Positions 15,433-24,035 are shown, numbered from the stretch's first letter. The stretch is DNA of 64,000 nucleotides from Ferrovibrio sp046297595 (GCF_046297595.1 NZ_JBKBHT010000003.1:558001-622000); one strand, 5' to 3'. Notes: generated from the sequence alone by a model not told the origin. Translations and numbers: made by a program.

Positions 15433-16176
15433 TCAGCGACGCCGGAGGATCGCCTCGCCATCCACGGTCATGCTCACCGTCTGCTCGCCGGCGGCAGTTA
15501 CCGGCGGCACACCGGCCGCCATGCCCTTGGCTTCGGCGGCACGCATCAGCATCGGCCGCGACACGCCGCCGCCATGCACGCCGACACGCGCCCAGCCGGT
15601 GAATTCCATGCCCAGCGCCGCTGCCGCGCGCTGCGCCCGCGCGGTCAGGCGCTGCAACGCCTCGGCCACCAGATCGTCCTGGATGCTGCGCTGCTGCTCG
15701 CGCGAAATCATGTAGCCGAGCTCCTGCAATGCCAGACCTTCACCCTGAAGGATGCCCACCGCTTCCAGCAGTTTCGCATCCTCCTTCGCATTCAGGATCA
15801 GGCTCTGCTGCGCGCGCCACACCGGCGCGGGCGGCTTGGTGCCGGCCGGCAGCGCCTGCGGACGCGGCGGGGTTTCCTGCCAGGTGTTGTAGCCGCCGGT
15901 TTCAACCTCCAGCCCCAGCGACCGAGCGCGCGCCAGCGCCTTGGTCATGGCGGCATTGACGCTGGATTGCGCGGCAGCGGCCTGTTCGGAGGTGGCCTGC
16001 GCCACCAGGCGGGCGCGGATGGTATCGGGCGTGACGTCGCGCTCGGCCTGCTCGTTCAGGGTCAGCAGCGTGGCATCGTCGGGCAGCACACGCTGCGCGG
16101 TCTGGGCAGCGGCGACGCCTGAAGCGAGCAGAAATGCGGCGGCGAAAGCGGGGAAGATCAAACGGGAAGGCGCCAT
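15433..16176 (-). CDS. SIMPL (DUF541) family periplasmic protein
   Basis: A 247-residue exported protein. The signal peptide (about 1-24, LIFPAFAAAFLLASGVAAAQ) precedes a SIMPL domain: LLTLNEQAERDVTPDTIRA, a long Ala-rich helix VNAAMTKALARARSLGLEVE, GYNTWQE and the C-terminal VSMTVDGEAILRRR. SIMPL proteins (E. coli YggE, brucellar BP26) are periplasmic, can form channel-like oligomers, and are linked to oxidative stress and outer-membrane integrity. Their biochemistry is unclear. The ATG at 16174-16176 has CCGGAGA upstream; an in-frame ATG 33 bases earlier would only lengthen the n-region. The gene appears to stand alone. Confidence 0.88.
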   Translation of the reverse strand: MAPSRLIFPAFAAAFLLASGVAAAQTAQRVLPDDATLLTLNEQAERDVTPDTIRARLVAQATSEQAAAAQSSVNAAMTKALARARSLGLEVETGGYNTWQETPPRPQALPAGTKPPAPVWRAQQSLILNAKEDAKLLEAVGILQGEGLALQELGYMISREQQRSIQDDLVAEALQRLTARAQRAAAALGMEFTGWARVGVHGGGVSRPMLMRAAEAKGMAAGVPPVTAAGEQTVSMTVDGEAILRRR

Positions 16177-16297
16177 GGCAGTGAATCTCCGGATCGTTTG
16201 CCGCAGCATAACCGGAGAACCATGGCGACTTTGCGGCAAAAAGCCGGAACCGCAAGACGGCGGGGCCGGGTGGCCGGCCCCGCAGCACATGACAGGA

Positions 16298-16696
16298 TCA
16301 GTGGGTATCCAGCAGGGGGCGCATGCGGTCCTTGGCATGGAAATACTTGCGGGCATAGGCCACCACCTGGCCATCAGTGGGGTGATCGACGGTCTCGACG
16401 CCCATGATCTTCGGTTCCACCTGCGGCACCGCCTTGTGCACATGGCGGATGAATTCCAGCTTGGCCGCACCGGGGCCGAGCACGAGGATTTCGCTGCTGC
16501 CGTCCAGAGCGCGGCAGATTTCGGTATAGAAGGCGATATCGGCCGGTTCGCGGCCCGAACCCATGACGGAACTGGCCTTGTGATGCAGGTGGTGCTTGTG
16601 GCCATGCACCGTGAGTTTCTCGACATCTTCCTGATTGAACTGGAAGACCCGGGCCTCGGCATGATCGAGCCAGACCACGGCGTGGTAATGCGACAT
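16298..16696 (-). CDS. eRF1-domain-like translational machinery protein
   Basis: A 132-residue His-rich protein beginning MSHYHAVVWLDHAEARVFQF and containing ILVLGPGAAKLEFIRHVHK and VETVDHPTDGQVVAYARKYF. This is the compact bacterial family related to the eRF1/Pelota domain 3 fold, often labelled translational machinery protein or host-attachment-like. Its actual role is unknown. The ATG at 16694-16696 was chosen over one five codons upstream because GGAGGG lies seven bases before it. The HGHKHHLHHK segment at 31-40 is unusually dense in histidine and could bind metal. It sits between the phosphatase and SIMPL genes. Confidence 0.75.
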   Translation of the reverse strand: MSHYHAVVWLDHAEARVFQFNQEDVEKLTVHGHKHHLHHKASSVMGSGREPADIAFYTEICRALDGSSEILVLGPGAAKLEFIRHVHKAVPQVEPKIMGVETVDHPTDGQVVAYARKYFHAKDRMRPLLDTH

Positions 16697-16762
16697 CGTG
16701 TTTCCCTCCAACGAACGATGCTGGAAGCCTACACCTGCCGCATCAAGACGCCTTGACGCAGG

Positions 16763-17215
16763 TCAATCGCCGCCGGCGGAAACCGCCGTCCGGGTGAAAC
16801 GGGCGCGGATTTTCTTCATCAGGAAGTCGCGGACCTCGCGATAGGCCTGCAGGCGCTGTTCGCGCGTGCCTTCGACGATGGTGGGATCGAAGGTGTTCCA
16901 GAATTCCACATCGCAGGCCATGGTGCGGGTCATGTCCACCGCCGTGTGCTGGGCCTCGGGCGACAGCGAAATGATCAGGTCGAAGGAGCTGTCTTCCAGG
17001 TCGTCGAAAGTCTTCGAGCGGTGTTTCGAGATGTCCAGGCCGATCTCGTCCATCACCTCGACCGCGAGCGGATCGACCGGCTGCTTGCGCACACCGGCGG
17101 AATCAACGAAGACCTGCTTCGGGTACAGCGCCTTGAGGATACCCTCGGCCATGGGGGAGCGCACGCTGTTCATGGTGCAACAGAACAGCACGCTGCCGGG
17201 AAGCCGATCGCTCAT
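16763..17215 (-). CDS. Low-molecular-weight protein tyrosine phosphatase / ArsC-fold phosphatase
   Basis: A 150-residue protein with the phosphatase P-loop CX5R(S): Cys13 to Arg19 in FCCTMNSVRSPMAE. The general-acid Asp lies in WNTFDPTIVEG. The fold is shared by LMW-PTPs and thioredoxin-type arsenate reductases. The FDPT loop favours phosphatase, but the substrate is unknown. It is the last gene of the murA-DUF2948-hisG-hisD-UPF0262 run, five bases after the UPF0262 stop. In many Alphaproteobacteria infA follows directly; here four other genes intervene. Confidence 0.88.
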   Translation of the reverse strand: MSDRLPGSVLFCCTMNSVRSPMAEGILKALYPKQVFVDSAGVRKQPVDPLAVEVMDEIGLDISKHRSKTFDDLEDSSFDLIISLSPEAQHTAVDMTRTMACDVEFWNTFDPTIVEGTREQRLQAYREVRDFLMKKIRARFTRTAVSAGGD

Positions 17216-17220
17216 ATGGC

Positions 17221-17712
17221 TTACCGGATATGCAGGACGCAGATCAGGGTGAACAGCCGGCGGGCGGTATCGAAATCGGTGTCGATCTTGCCCTTCAGCC
17301 GCTCGCGCAGCAACTCGGACCCCTCGTTGTGCACGCCACGGCGCGCCATGTCGATGGTCTCGATCTGCGACGGCGAGGAGCGTTTGATCGCCTGGAAATA
17401 GCTGTCGCAGATCTCGAAATAGTCCTTCACGATGCGGCGGAAGGGCGACAGCGCCAGGATGATCTTGCCCAGCGGTGTCGCACCCTCGTCGCGGATATCG
17501 AAGACCAGGCGGTTATCCTCGATCGCCAGCACAAGCTGGAACGGACCCTGGTTCTCATGGGCGCCGACGGGCGAGAAGACGTTCTGCTCCAGCAGGTCGA
17601 AGATCGCCACGCGCTGTTCATGCTCGATATCGGCGCTGCGCCGCACGACGGTACGCTCGTCGAGCTGCACATCGACGAGGCGATGCGTGGCGGGCGGTGC
17701 CTTCTCGGTCAT
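17221..17712 (-). CDS. UPF0262 family protein
   Basis: A 163-residue soluble protein of the alphaproteobacterial UPF0262 family, function unknown. Typical blocks are RRSADIEHEQRVAIFDLLE, NRLVFDIRDE, LALSPFRRIVKDYFEICDSY and the C-terminal ARRLFTLICVLHIR. The start ATG (17710-17712) overlaps the hisD stop by four bases, and the phosphatase gene follows five bases after its own stop, so translation should be coupled through the operon. The longer open frame upstream runs inside hisD and is not real. Conserved linkage to hisD is the only functional hint. Confidence 0.92.
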   Translation of the reverse strand: MTEKAPPATHRLVDVQLDERTVVRRSADIEHEQRVAIFDLLEQNVFSPVGAHENQGPFQLVLAIEDNRLVFDIRDEGATPLGKIILALSPFRRIVKDYFEICDSYFQAIKRSSPSQIETIDMARRGVHNEGSELLRERLKGKIDTDFDTARRLFTLICVLHIR

Positions 17713-19010
17713 GCCGCTCCTTTTTTCAGGCGAATGGCGACCGACAGCGCATGGCCCTGCAGGCCTTCGGCCTCGGCCAGCGCCACGGCGGCGGGGCCGA
17801 TCTTTTCCAGCGAGACCTGGTCGCATTGCACCAGCGTGGTGCGCTTCATGAAATCGAGCAGGTTGAGGCCCGAGGCGAAACGCGCAGCACCGGCCGTCGG
17901 CAGCACGTGGTTGGGCCCGGCCACATAATCGCCCACGGCTTCCGGCGTGTGCCGTCCGAGGAAGATCGCGCCGGCATGGCGCACCCTTGCGGCCAGCGCC
18001 TGCGGATCGTCGATGGCCAGTTCCAGATGCTCGGGCGCGATGGCATCCACCAGGGGTGCTGCATCGGCAAGCTGCTTCACGGTGATCAGCGCGCCGAACT
18101 TTTCCCAGCTGGCCGTGGCGATATCCGTACGCGGCATGGTGGAGAGCTGCTGGCGCACGGCGGCGCCCACCTGTTCGGCGAAGGCGGCATCGTCGGTGAT
18201 CAGCACCGACTGCGCCACCTCGTCATGCTCGGCCTGACTGAGGAGATCGGCGGCGATCCAGGCCGGGTCGTTTTTATTGTCGGCCACCACCAGGATCTCG
18301 GAAGGCCCGGCGGGATTGTCGATGCCGACCTGGCCGAAGACCAGCCGCTTGGCCGTGACGACGAAACTGTTGCCCGGCCCGGTGATCTTGTGAACCGGTG
18401 CGATTGTTTCAGTGCCATAGGCCAGTGCCGCCACCGCCTGGGCACCGCCGACGCGGTAGACCTCCGTGACGCAGGCCAGCTTCAGCGCCGCCATCACCAG
18501 CGGATTCAGCTCACCGCCCGGCGTGGGCAGCGTGACCACGACGCGCCGCACGCCGGCCACCACGGCGGGGATTGCGTTCATCAGCACGGAGGACGGATAG
18601 GCCGCCTTGCCGCCCGGCACGTAAAGACCCACGGCATCCAGCGGCGTCCAGCGATGGCCCAGCTTCACGCCCTGCGCATCGGTGTAGAAATCGTCGGCCG
18701 GTTTCTGGCGGGCATGGAACAGGCGGATGCGTTCGGCGGCAACCTCAAGGGCCTTCAGCGTGGCGGCATCGACCTGTGCGGCGGCGGCATCGATCTCGGC
18801 CTGAGTGATGCGCAGGCCAAGCTTCGCCGAATCCACCTTGTCGAATTTCTGGTTCAGCTCGTGCAGGGCGGCATCGCCGCGCTTGCGCACATCGGCGATG
18901 ATCTGCGCAACCGTGGCCGAGACATCGGCCTCGGCGTCGCGCTTGGCCTTCACCATCGCGTCGAACCGCGCGGCGAAATCCTTGTCACTGGTATTGAGCG
19001 AAAAGGGCAT
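17709..19010 (-). CDS. hisD: Histidinol dehydrogenase
   Basis: A 433-residue enzyme for the last two steps of histidine synthesis: L-histidinol to L-histidine with 2 NAD+, zinc-dependent. Zinc and catalytic residues are visible as Gln259 and His262 in LLSQAEHDE and Glu327-His328 in IAPEHLEL. The GPGNSFVVTAKRLV and DNPAGPSEILVVAD motifs are intact, and length is normal. The ATG at 19008-19010 overlaps the hisG stop by one base (TGATG), and the gene overlaps UPF0262 by four bases. Further upstream in-frame codons lie in hisG and are excluded. Confidence 0.97.
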   Translation of the reverse strand: MPFSLNTSDKDFAARFDAMVKAKRDAEADVSATVAQIIADVRKRGDAALHELNQKFDKVDSAKLGLRITQAEIDAAAAQVDAATLKALEVAAERIRLFHARQKPADDFYTDAQGVKLGHRWTPLDAVGLYVPGGKAAYPSSVLMNAIPAVVAGVRRVVVTLPTPGGELNPLVMAALKLACVTEVYRVGGAQAVAALAYGTETIAPVHKITGPGNSFVVTAKRLVFGQVGIDNPAGPSEILVVADNKNDPAWIAADLLSQAEHDEVAQSVLITDDAAFAEQVGAAVRQQLSTMPRTDIATASWEKFGALITVKQLADAAPLVDAIAPEHLELAIDDPQALAARVRHAGAIFLGRHTPEAVGDYVAGPNHVLPTAGAARFASGLNLLDFMKRTTLVQCDQVSLEKIGPAAVALAEAEGLQGHALSVAIRLKKGAA

Positions 19011-19705
19011 CAGACGGCGACTTTCTTCTTCGCAGCCGCTGCCTGATCGACGGCGGCGCGGAATTTCTCCAGCCAGCCACCGACCTGCAGCGGCCGGGTT
19101 TTCAGCGCGGCCCGGTTCACCACCAGGCGCGATGTGACCTGCGCGATGATTTCCACTTCGACCAGGCCATTGGCCTTCAAGGTAGCGCCAGTGGAGACCA
19201 GATCCACGATGCGGCGGCACAGGCCCAGCGTGGGCGCCAGTTCCATCGCGCCATTCAGCTTGATGCATTCGGCCTGCACGCCACGGGCGGCAAAGTATTT
19301 CTGCGTCACATGCGGATATTTGGTGGCGACGCGGACATGGCTCCAGCGTTTCGGATCGTCGGAAGCCGAAAGCTCCACCGGTTCGGCCACCGACAGGCGG
19401 CAATGGCCGATATCGAGGTCGAGCGGGGCGTAGATCTCGGGGAAGTCGAATTCCATCAGGACATCATTGCCCGCCACGCCGAGCTGGGCGGCGCCGAAGG
19501 CAACAAAAGTGGCGACGTCGAAGCTGCGCACGCGGATCAGCTCGATATCGGGCTGGCTGGTGGCGAAGCGCAGCTTGCGGCTGTTCTCGTCGGCGAATTC
19601 TGGCTCCGGCACGATGCCCACGGCACGCAGCAGCGGCATCACCTCTTTCAGGATGCGGCCCTTGGGCAGGGCCATCACCAGCTTGTCTGAAGAGGCGGCG
19701 TTCAT
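19010..19705 (-). CDS. hisG: ATP phosphoribosyltransferase, short (HisG-S) form
   Basis: A 231-residue short-form HisG. Visible are VMALPKGRILKEVMPLL, the GNDVLMEFDFPEIYAPLDLDIG region and the PRPP loop VDLVSTGATLKANGL. It catalyses the first step of histidine synthesis, ATP + PRPP to phosphoribosyl-ATP. Short HisG lacks the C-terminal regulatory domain and normally needs HisZ, which is not in this window. The start ATG (19703-19705) overlaps the DUF2948 stop by four bases and has AAGGAAG upstream. Earlier in-frame codons lie within DUF2948. Confidence 0.96.
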   Translation of the reverse strand: MNAASSDKLVMALPKGRILKEVMPLLRAVGIVPEPEFADENSRKLRFATSQPDIELIRVRSFDVATFVAFGAAQLGVAGNDVLMEFDFPEIYAPLDLDIGHCRLSVAEPVELSASDDPKRWSHVRVATKYPHVTQKYFAARGVQAECIKLNGAMELAPTLGLCRRIVDLVSTGATLKANGLVEVEIIAQVTSRLVVNRAALKTRPLQVGGWLEKFRAAVDQAAAAKKKVAV

Positions 19706-20181
19706 GACACTTCCTTGTGCTTGGGCGCGTGGCGCACCGGATAGGGCTGGCCGATATCCTGCATCTGGGCGTCGACGCATTCGACATCAAGCCGCACGGC
19801 ACCGCCGCCGGCAAAAACCAGCGTGAGCAGCGCACCCGGCGCCTCGTCGGCCGGCTCGGCCATAATAGAGAGCAGTTCGAGCGGCGTCTTTGCATCCTGC
19901 CGGTCGATGCCGTTGGTCTGAACCTTCAGCACACCCTCGAAATGCAGGCCGGCGGGCACGCGCACATGGGGCACGGCGCGGATCAGCAGGCGCTGACGGT
20001 CGGCCAGATGTTCGTCTTCCCAGCGGAAGCGGTTCAATACAAGGGCGAAACGGCGCTGGCGCGGCTGGAACGTCATGTCGGTGGCATGCAGCGTCGCGTC
20101 CTGCAGGCAGGCCGACAGCACCGTGATGTCTTCGACATCCTCGGCGCGCAGCTTCAGCGGCATGAAACGCGGCGGTGCCAT
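19702..20181 (-). CDS. DUF2948 family protein
   Basis: A 159-residue protein of unknown function, conserved between murA and hisG in Alphaproteobacteria. Recognisable stretches are MPLKLRAEDVEDITVLSACLQDA, RRFALVLNRFRWEDE and, near the end, GGGAVRLDVECVDAQMQDIG. No signal peptide or membrane segment is seen. It starts five bases after the murA stop and overlaps hisG by four bases. Its name reflects conserved neighbourhood only; no catalytic motif is evident. Confidence 0.9.
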   Translation of the reverse strand: MAPPRFMPLKLRAEDVEDITVLSACLQDATLHATDMTFQPRQRRFALVLNRFRWEDEHLADRQRLLIRAVPHVRVPAGLHFEGVLKVQTNGIDRQDAKTPLELLSIMAEPADEAPGALLTLVFAGGGAVRLDVECVDAQMQDIGQPYPVRHAPKHKEVS

Positions 20182-20186
20182 GGCGT

Positions 20187-21467
20187 TCAGTCTTTCAGCC
20201 TCTCGATCTGGGCGCCGCAGGCGGCCAGTTTTTCCTCCAGCCGCTCGTAGCCGCGATCCAGGTGGTAGACGCGGTTGACGATGGTCTCGCCTTCGGCGGC
20301 CAGGCCAGCCAGCACCAGCGACACGGAAGCGCGCAGGTCGGTGGCCATCACCGGCGCGCCGGTGAGTTTCGGCACGCCGCGCACCAGCGCCGAGGCGCCA
20401 TGCACCACGATGTTGGCGCCCATGCGCGCCATCTCGGGCACATGCATGAAGCGGTTCTCGAAAATCGACTCGGTGATCATCGAGGCGCCCTCGGCCACTG
20501 ACATCGCCGCCATTACCTGGGCCTGCATGTCGGTGGGAAAACCGGGATAGGGCTGGGTAAGGAAATCGACGCCCTTCAGCCGGCTGCCGTTGCGGCCGAT
20601 GGAAATGCCGCGCGCCGTTTCAGCCACGTCGCAGCCGGCCTCGCGCAGCTTGTCGGCCACGGATTCGATCAGGTCGAGCCGCGTGTTCAGCAACTCCACC
20701 TTGCCGCCGCAGATCGCGGCGGCGGCGGCGAAGGTGCCGGTCTCGATGCGGTCGGGCACGATGCGATGTTCGGCACCATGCAGCGACTTCTTGCCGTGGA
20801 TGGTGAGATGCTCGCTGCCGATGCCGTCGATCATCGCGCCCATCGCCACCAGGCAATAGGCCAGATCGGTGATCTCGGGTTCACGCGCGGCGTTCTCCAG
20901 CACCGTGGTACCCTCGGCCAGCGTGGCCGCCATCAGCAGGTTTTCGGTGGCGCCGACCGACACCATCGGAAAACGCACCACGCCACCCTTCAGGCCCTTC
21001 GGCGCGCGGGCCTTGATATAGCCGTTCTCGACATTGATCTCGGCGCCCAGCGCCTTCAGGCCCATGATGTGCAGATCGACCGGCCGCGTGCCGATGGCGC
21101 AACCGCCGGGCAGCGAAACCTCGGCCTCGCCGAAACGCGCCAGCAGCGGGCCGAGCACCAGTACGGAAGCACGCATCTTGCGCACGATGTCGTAGGGCGC
21201 GAGCGTGGAGTCGATCTTCGCGGCGTTGAGGTGGATGGTGCGGCCTTCCGGCGTACCGTTGCCACCATCCATCGACACATCGACGCCATGCTGCTGCAGC
21301 AGCTGCGCCATGGTGGCGATGTCGGCCAGGTGCGGCACGTTGGACAGCGTGAGGGTATCGCCGGTCAGCAGGCTGGCCGCCATCAGCGGCAGGGCCGCGT
21401 TCTTGGCACCGCCGATGCTGATGCTGCCTTCCAGCGGCCGACCGCCGCGCAACCGAATTCGATCCAT
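20187..21467 (-). CDS. murA: UDP-N-acetylglucosamine 1-carboxyvinyltransferase
   Basis: A 426-residue MurA, the first committed enzyme of peptidoglycan synthesis (enolpyruvyl transfer from PEP to UDP-GlcNAc) and the fosfomycin target. Lys22-Asn23 in GAKNAALPLM and the active-site Cys123 in LPGGCAIGTRPVDLH are present, so fosfomycin sensitivity at the target is expected. The C-terminal VYHLDRGYERLEEKLAACGA is typical. The ATG at 21465-21467 starts the canonical MDRIRLRGG; the longer frame is not homologous. It leads the operon through hisG and hisD. Its promoter should lie in 21468-21729. Confidence 0.97.
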   Translation of the reverse strand: MDRIRLRGGRPLEGSISIGGAKNAALPLMAASLLTGDTLTLSNVPHLADIATMAQLLQQHGVDVSMDGGNGTPEGRTIHLNAAKIDSTLAPYDIVRKMRASVLVLGPLLARFGEAEVSLPGGCAIGTRPVDLHIMGLKALGAEINVENGYIKARAPKGLKGGVVRFPMVSVGATENLLMAATLAEGTTVLENAAREPEITDLAYCLVAMGAMIDGIGSEHLTIHGKKSLHGAEHRIVPDRIETGTFAAAAAICGGKVELLNTRLDLIESVADKLREAGCDVAETARGISIGRNGSRLKGVDFLTQPYPGFPTDMQAQVMAAMSVAEGASMITESIFENRFMHVPEMARMGANIVVHGASALVRGVPKLTGAPVMATDLRASVSLVLAGLAAEGETIVNRVYHLDRGYERLEEKLAACGAQIERLKD

Positions 21468-21729
21468 AACGCCTTGATTCCAAAGGACCTTCGGCCAAAC
21501 AGCCAAGGCCACGCCAAACTTGTTACGTCTGTCTAGCGCAACGGGGCGCGAATCGCCAGTGCGGGGCCGCGCGGGGCGGGAGCGCGACCGGCCCGGAGGG
21601 TAACACGGGGCACCAGCACCGTGGCATGTGAAGCCGGTCACAGGCAGCCGCCTTTGCCATTGCTGCCCCCGCCAACCCGGACCAGCCTGCCGCCACCCAG
21701 CTTGCCGTTGCTGGAGGGGAGAAAACAGC

Positions 21730-22257
21730 ATGACCACGTTTCTTGCCATCACCGGCCGCATTCTCAGCGGCACTCCGGTCTGGGTCTGGGGCCTGCTGGC
21801 TCTGCTGGTCTGGCTGGGTTGCCTGAGCCTGAAGCAGCGCAATGTGGCGCTGGGTCGGGTGGCCATCGTGCCGGCCATCTTTATCATCTGGGGCCTGTCA
21901 GGCGTGGCCGGACGGCCATTCGATGCCGCGACCATCGCCGGACTGTGGCTGACTGGCCTGGCCGGCGGCGGGTTGCTGGGACTGGCGACCGGACCGCGGA
22001 TTTTAAGCGCCGACCCCGTTGCCCGCCGCATCACGCTGCCGGCCAGTATCTGGCCTTTGGCGCGCAACCTGATCTTCTTCTTCGCGCATTATGTTTTGAA
22101 CGTGGCGGCAGCAATCCAGCCGGCGAACAAGGCCATGTTCATCCAAACCACCATCGCGGTGTCGGGCGCGAGCGCCGGCTATTTCACCGGCTGGAGCGTG
22201 GCATTGTGGCGGCGCTATCGTGCCGCAGCAGGGAGTTCTACAGCTTCGGCAGCGTGA
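21730..22257 (+). CDS. Multi-pass membrane protein of unknown function
   Basis: A 175-residue protein with about four to five hydrophobic segments (VWVWGLLALLVWLGCLSL, VAIVPAIFIIWGLSG, IAGLWLTGLAGGGLLGLATG, LARNLIFFFAHYVLNVAAAI). The overall look resembles the DUF6622-type inner-membrane family; I hold that loosely. The ATG at 21730 has a strong GGAGGGG site upstream, which rules out the earlier in-frame start. It converges with dcd, and the 3' ends overlap by 20 bases (22238-22257). No partner gene suggests a role. Confidence 0.7.
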   Translation: MTTFLAITGRILSGTPVWVWGLLALLVWLGCLSLKQRNVALGRVAIVPAIFIIWGLSGVAGRPFDAATIAGLWLTGLAGGGLLGLATGPRILSADPVARRITLPASIWPLARNLIFFFAHYVLNVAAAIQPANKAMFIQTTIAVSGASAGYFTGWSVALWRRYRAAAGSSTASAA

Positions 22258-22792
22258 CGCCGCGCTGGCCCATGTATTTGCCGGCGCGATCGGCGTAGGA
22301 AACCTCGCAGGGCTGGTCGCCCTTGAGGAACAGGAACTGGCAGGCGCCCTCGTTGGCGTAAATCTTCGCGGGCAAAGGCGTGGTGTTGGAGAATTCCAGC
22401 GTCACATGGCCTTCCCATTCGGGTTCCAGCGGCGTGACATTGACGATGATGCCGCAGCGCGCATAGGTGCTTTTGCCCAGGCAGATCACCAGCACGTCGC
22501 GCGGGATGCGGAAATATTCCACCGTGCGCGCCAGCGCAAAGGAATTGGGCGGGATGACGCAGACATCGGTGTCGAAATCGACAAAGGAATTCGGCGAGAA
22601 TTCCTTGGGATCGACCACGGCGCTGTTCACGTTGGTGAATATCTTGAACTCGCGCGCCACGCGGGCGTCGTAGCCATAGGAGGACAGGCCGAAGGAAATC
22701 GTGCCCTCGCGCTTCTGCGCCTCGACGAAGGGCTCGATCATGCCATGCTCGCGGGCCATCTGGCGGATCCAGATATCGGACATGACGGCCAT
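22238..22792 (-). CDS. dcd: dCTP deaminase
   Basis: A 184-residue dCTP deaminase (dCTP to dUTP + NH3) of the trimeric dUTPase fold. Characteristic segments are GLSSYGYDARVAREFKIF, the catalytic CLGKSTYARCGIIVNVTPLE and the active-site Glu region HVTLEFSNTTPLP, with the C-terminal MGQRGVTLPKL. It supplies dUMP for thymidylate synthesis. GAAGGGA precedes the ATG at 22790-22792; an internal ATG three codons later has a poorer site. Its 3' end overlaps the convergent membrane protein gene by 20 bases. Confidence 0.96.
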   Translation of the reverse strand: MAVMSDIWIRQMAREHGMIEPFVEAQKREGTISFGLSSYGYDARVAREFKIFTNVNSAVVDPKEFSPNSFVDFDTDVCVIPPNSFALARTVEYFRIPRDVLVICLGKSTYARCGIIVNVTPLEPEWEGHVTLEFSNTTPLPAKIYANEGACQFLFLKGDQPCEVSYADRAGKYMGQRGVTLPKL

Positions 22793-22839
22793 CGGCGGCG
22801 ATCCCTTCTTCGTTACGGAAATATTGCCTGCCAGCGGGC

Positions 22840-23034
22840 TTACGCGGGCGGGTCGTCGCGGTCAAGGCCCGGAAGAGTTGCGGTGCCGGCCTTGCGGTCG
22901 GCTTCCTGACCGGAGTCGTTTTCCGCGGAATCGCTTTCCCTGGCCCGCACCTGCTGCTTGCGGCGGGCAAGGTTGGCACGCAGCTTCTGCGCCAGCCGCG
23001 CCTCGCGTTCAGTCCGCGCCGGCATGAAGGCCAT
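22840..23034 (-). CDS. Small hydrophilic conserved-type protein
   Basis: A 64-residue open frame encoding a basic helix (TEREARLAQKLRANLARRKQQVRARE) followed by an acidic, disordered tail. Small proteins with this LRANLxRRK pattern are common in Alphaproteobacteria, but no function is known to me. The start at 23032-23034 lies inside the 3' end of the CYTH gene (26-base overlap), suggesting translational coupling. An alternative ATG lies nine bases further in. Confidence 0.6.
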   Translation of the reverse strand: MAFMPARTEREARLAQKLRANLARRKQQVRARESDSAENDSGQEADRKAGTATLPGLDRDDPPA

Positions 23035-23593
23035 CGTCCCGCGTGGCGCCATCGAGCAGACGGCGCGCCATGGCGAGCAGTTCCGGCGGCGCCGGCTGCG
23101 GCGCGGCCCCGCCGGGCGACGCGGCCAGGGCGGCATTGTGATAGCGCGGATCGCCGGTCACCTCGGGGCCGAGCCAGGCCGGCAGCGCGACGGGATAATC
23201 GGCGCGCGGCAGCTCGATTTCGGCCAGCCACAGGCCGTGATGGCGTTCGAGGAAACGGTCGATCTCCCAGGCCAGACCACTGCCTTCCACCGGCAGGCGG
23301 TAGCGAATCTTGCTGATGATCTGGTCAGGCGGCAGGACGGCCAGCAGGCGGCCGGCCAATTCGAAGGGCACCGGGCTTTCGATTTCCTGGCGCGTCATGC
23401 CGGTCTGGGCGGATTTCAGGGTCAGCCAGGCCCGTTCGCCGGCAGTGCGCAGCCGCAGGGTCCAGCCCTCCAGGCCGCCGAAATAGCCCTGCACCAGCGG
23501 CGTGCCGGCCAGGCCGGCAACAACCCCCGTGTCGCGCACGAGGAACTTGCGCTCGATCTCTGCGGCGGCCGTGGGGGTTTCCGCACCGATCAT
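23009..23593 (-). CDS. CYTH-domain phosphatase/cyclase-like protein
   Basis: A 194-residue single CYTH domain. The defining ExExK motif is Glu12-Glu14-Lys16 in AAEIERKFLV. The later alternating charged strands (WTLRLRTAG, AWLTLKSA, SKIRYRLP, WEIDRFLE, LWLAEIELP) form the triphosphate tunnel. Stand-alone bacterial CYTH proteins hydrolyse inorganic tripolyphosphate or, less often, act as class IV adenylate cyclases. The tunnel residues do not settle which. The ATG at 23591-23593 has GGAG upstream; the longer frame lacks homology. Confidence 0.88.
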   Translation of the reverse strand: MIGAETPTAAAEIERKFLVRDTGVVAGLAGTPLVQGYFGGLEGWTLRLRTAGERAWLTLKSAQTGMTRQEIESPVPFELAGRLLAVLPPDQIISKIRYRLPVEGSGLAWEIDRFLERHHGLWLAEIELPRADYPVALPAWLGPEVTGDPRYHNAALAASPGGAAPQPAPPELLAMARRLLDGATRDDGLHAGAD

Positions 23594-23846
23594 GGTGACT
23601 CCGGAGGGCTGGCGGGCCCCTAGCGATAGCCAAGCGACGGTGGTGCCGTCAAGGAGGCAGCGGGACGCAGGGCCGGGATCAGACAAGGCCATGGAAAAAA
23701 GGGCAAATATGCCTTTTGCCAAAAGTCGTTATGTCCGGCTTGCGTGATCTGCCCGGCTGTGGCAGTTTCCGCGCCCGACGCCGGCCGGGCTGCCGCCCAA
23801 AGCCGGCTTGTCTGTTTAGGCCCGCCATGTTTCCGGCCGGGCCCGG

Positions 23847-23921
23847 GCTGCTGTAGCTCAGTGGTAGAGCACCTCATTGGTAATGAGGAGGTCGCGAGTT
23901 CAATCCTCGCCAGCAGCACCA
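23847..23921 (+). tRNA. tRNA-Thr (anticodon GGT)
   Basis: A complete cloverleaf. The acceptor stem GCTGCTG pairs with CAGCAGC. The D-arm contains TAGCTCAGTGGTAGAGC. Anticodon stem CCTCA/TGAGG encloses loop TTGGTAA with anticodon GGT. The T-arm is CGAGTTCAATCCTCG. The discriminator A is at 23918 and the CCA end is encoded (23919-23921). It reads ACC and ACU codons. No integrase or attachment-site duplication is seen nearby. Confidence 0.97.
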
Positions 23922-24035
23922 GCTCCACCCCCCTCTTCGCCGCCTGAACGTCTTGCACCGGCAGGGCCCGGTCGCATCCAGCCGGATTGGCTATGCAGGC
24001 TCTTGCGTCGGCTACATAATGGAGCCGACGCAGGC

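Noticed and set aside
23847..23921. tRNA-Thr as an integration site for a mobile island
   Set aside because: No integrase, no repeated tRNA 3' end and no composition shift were seen beside it.
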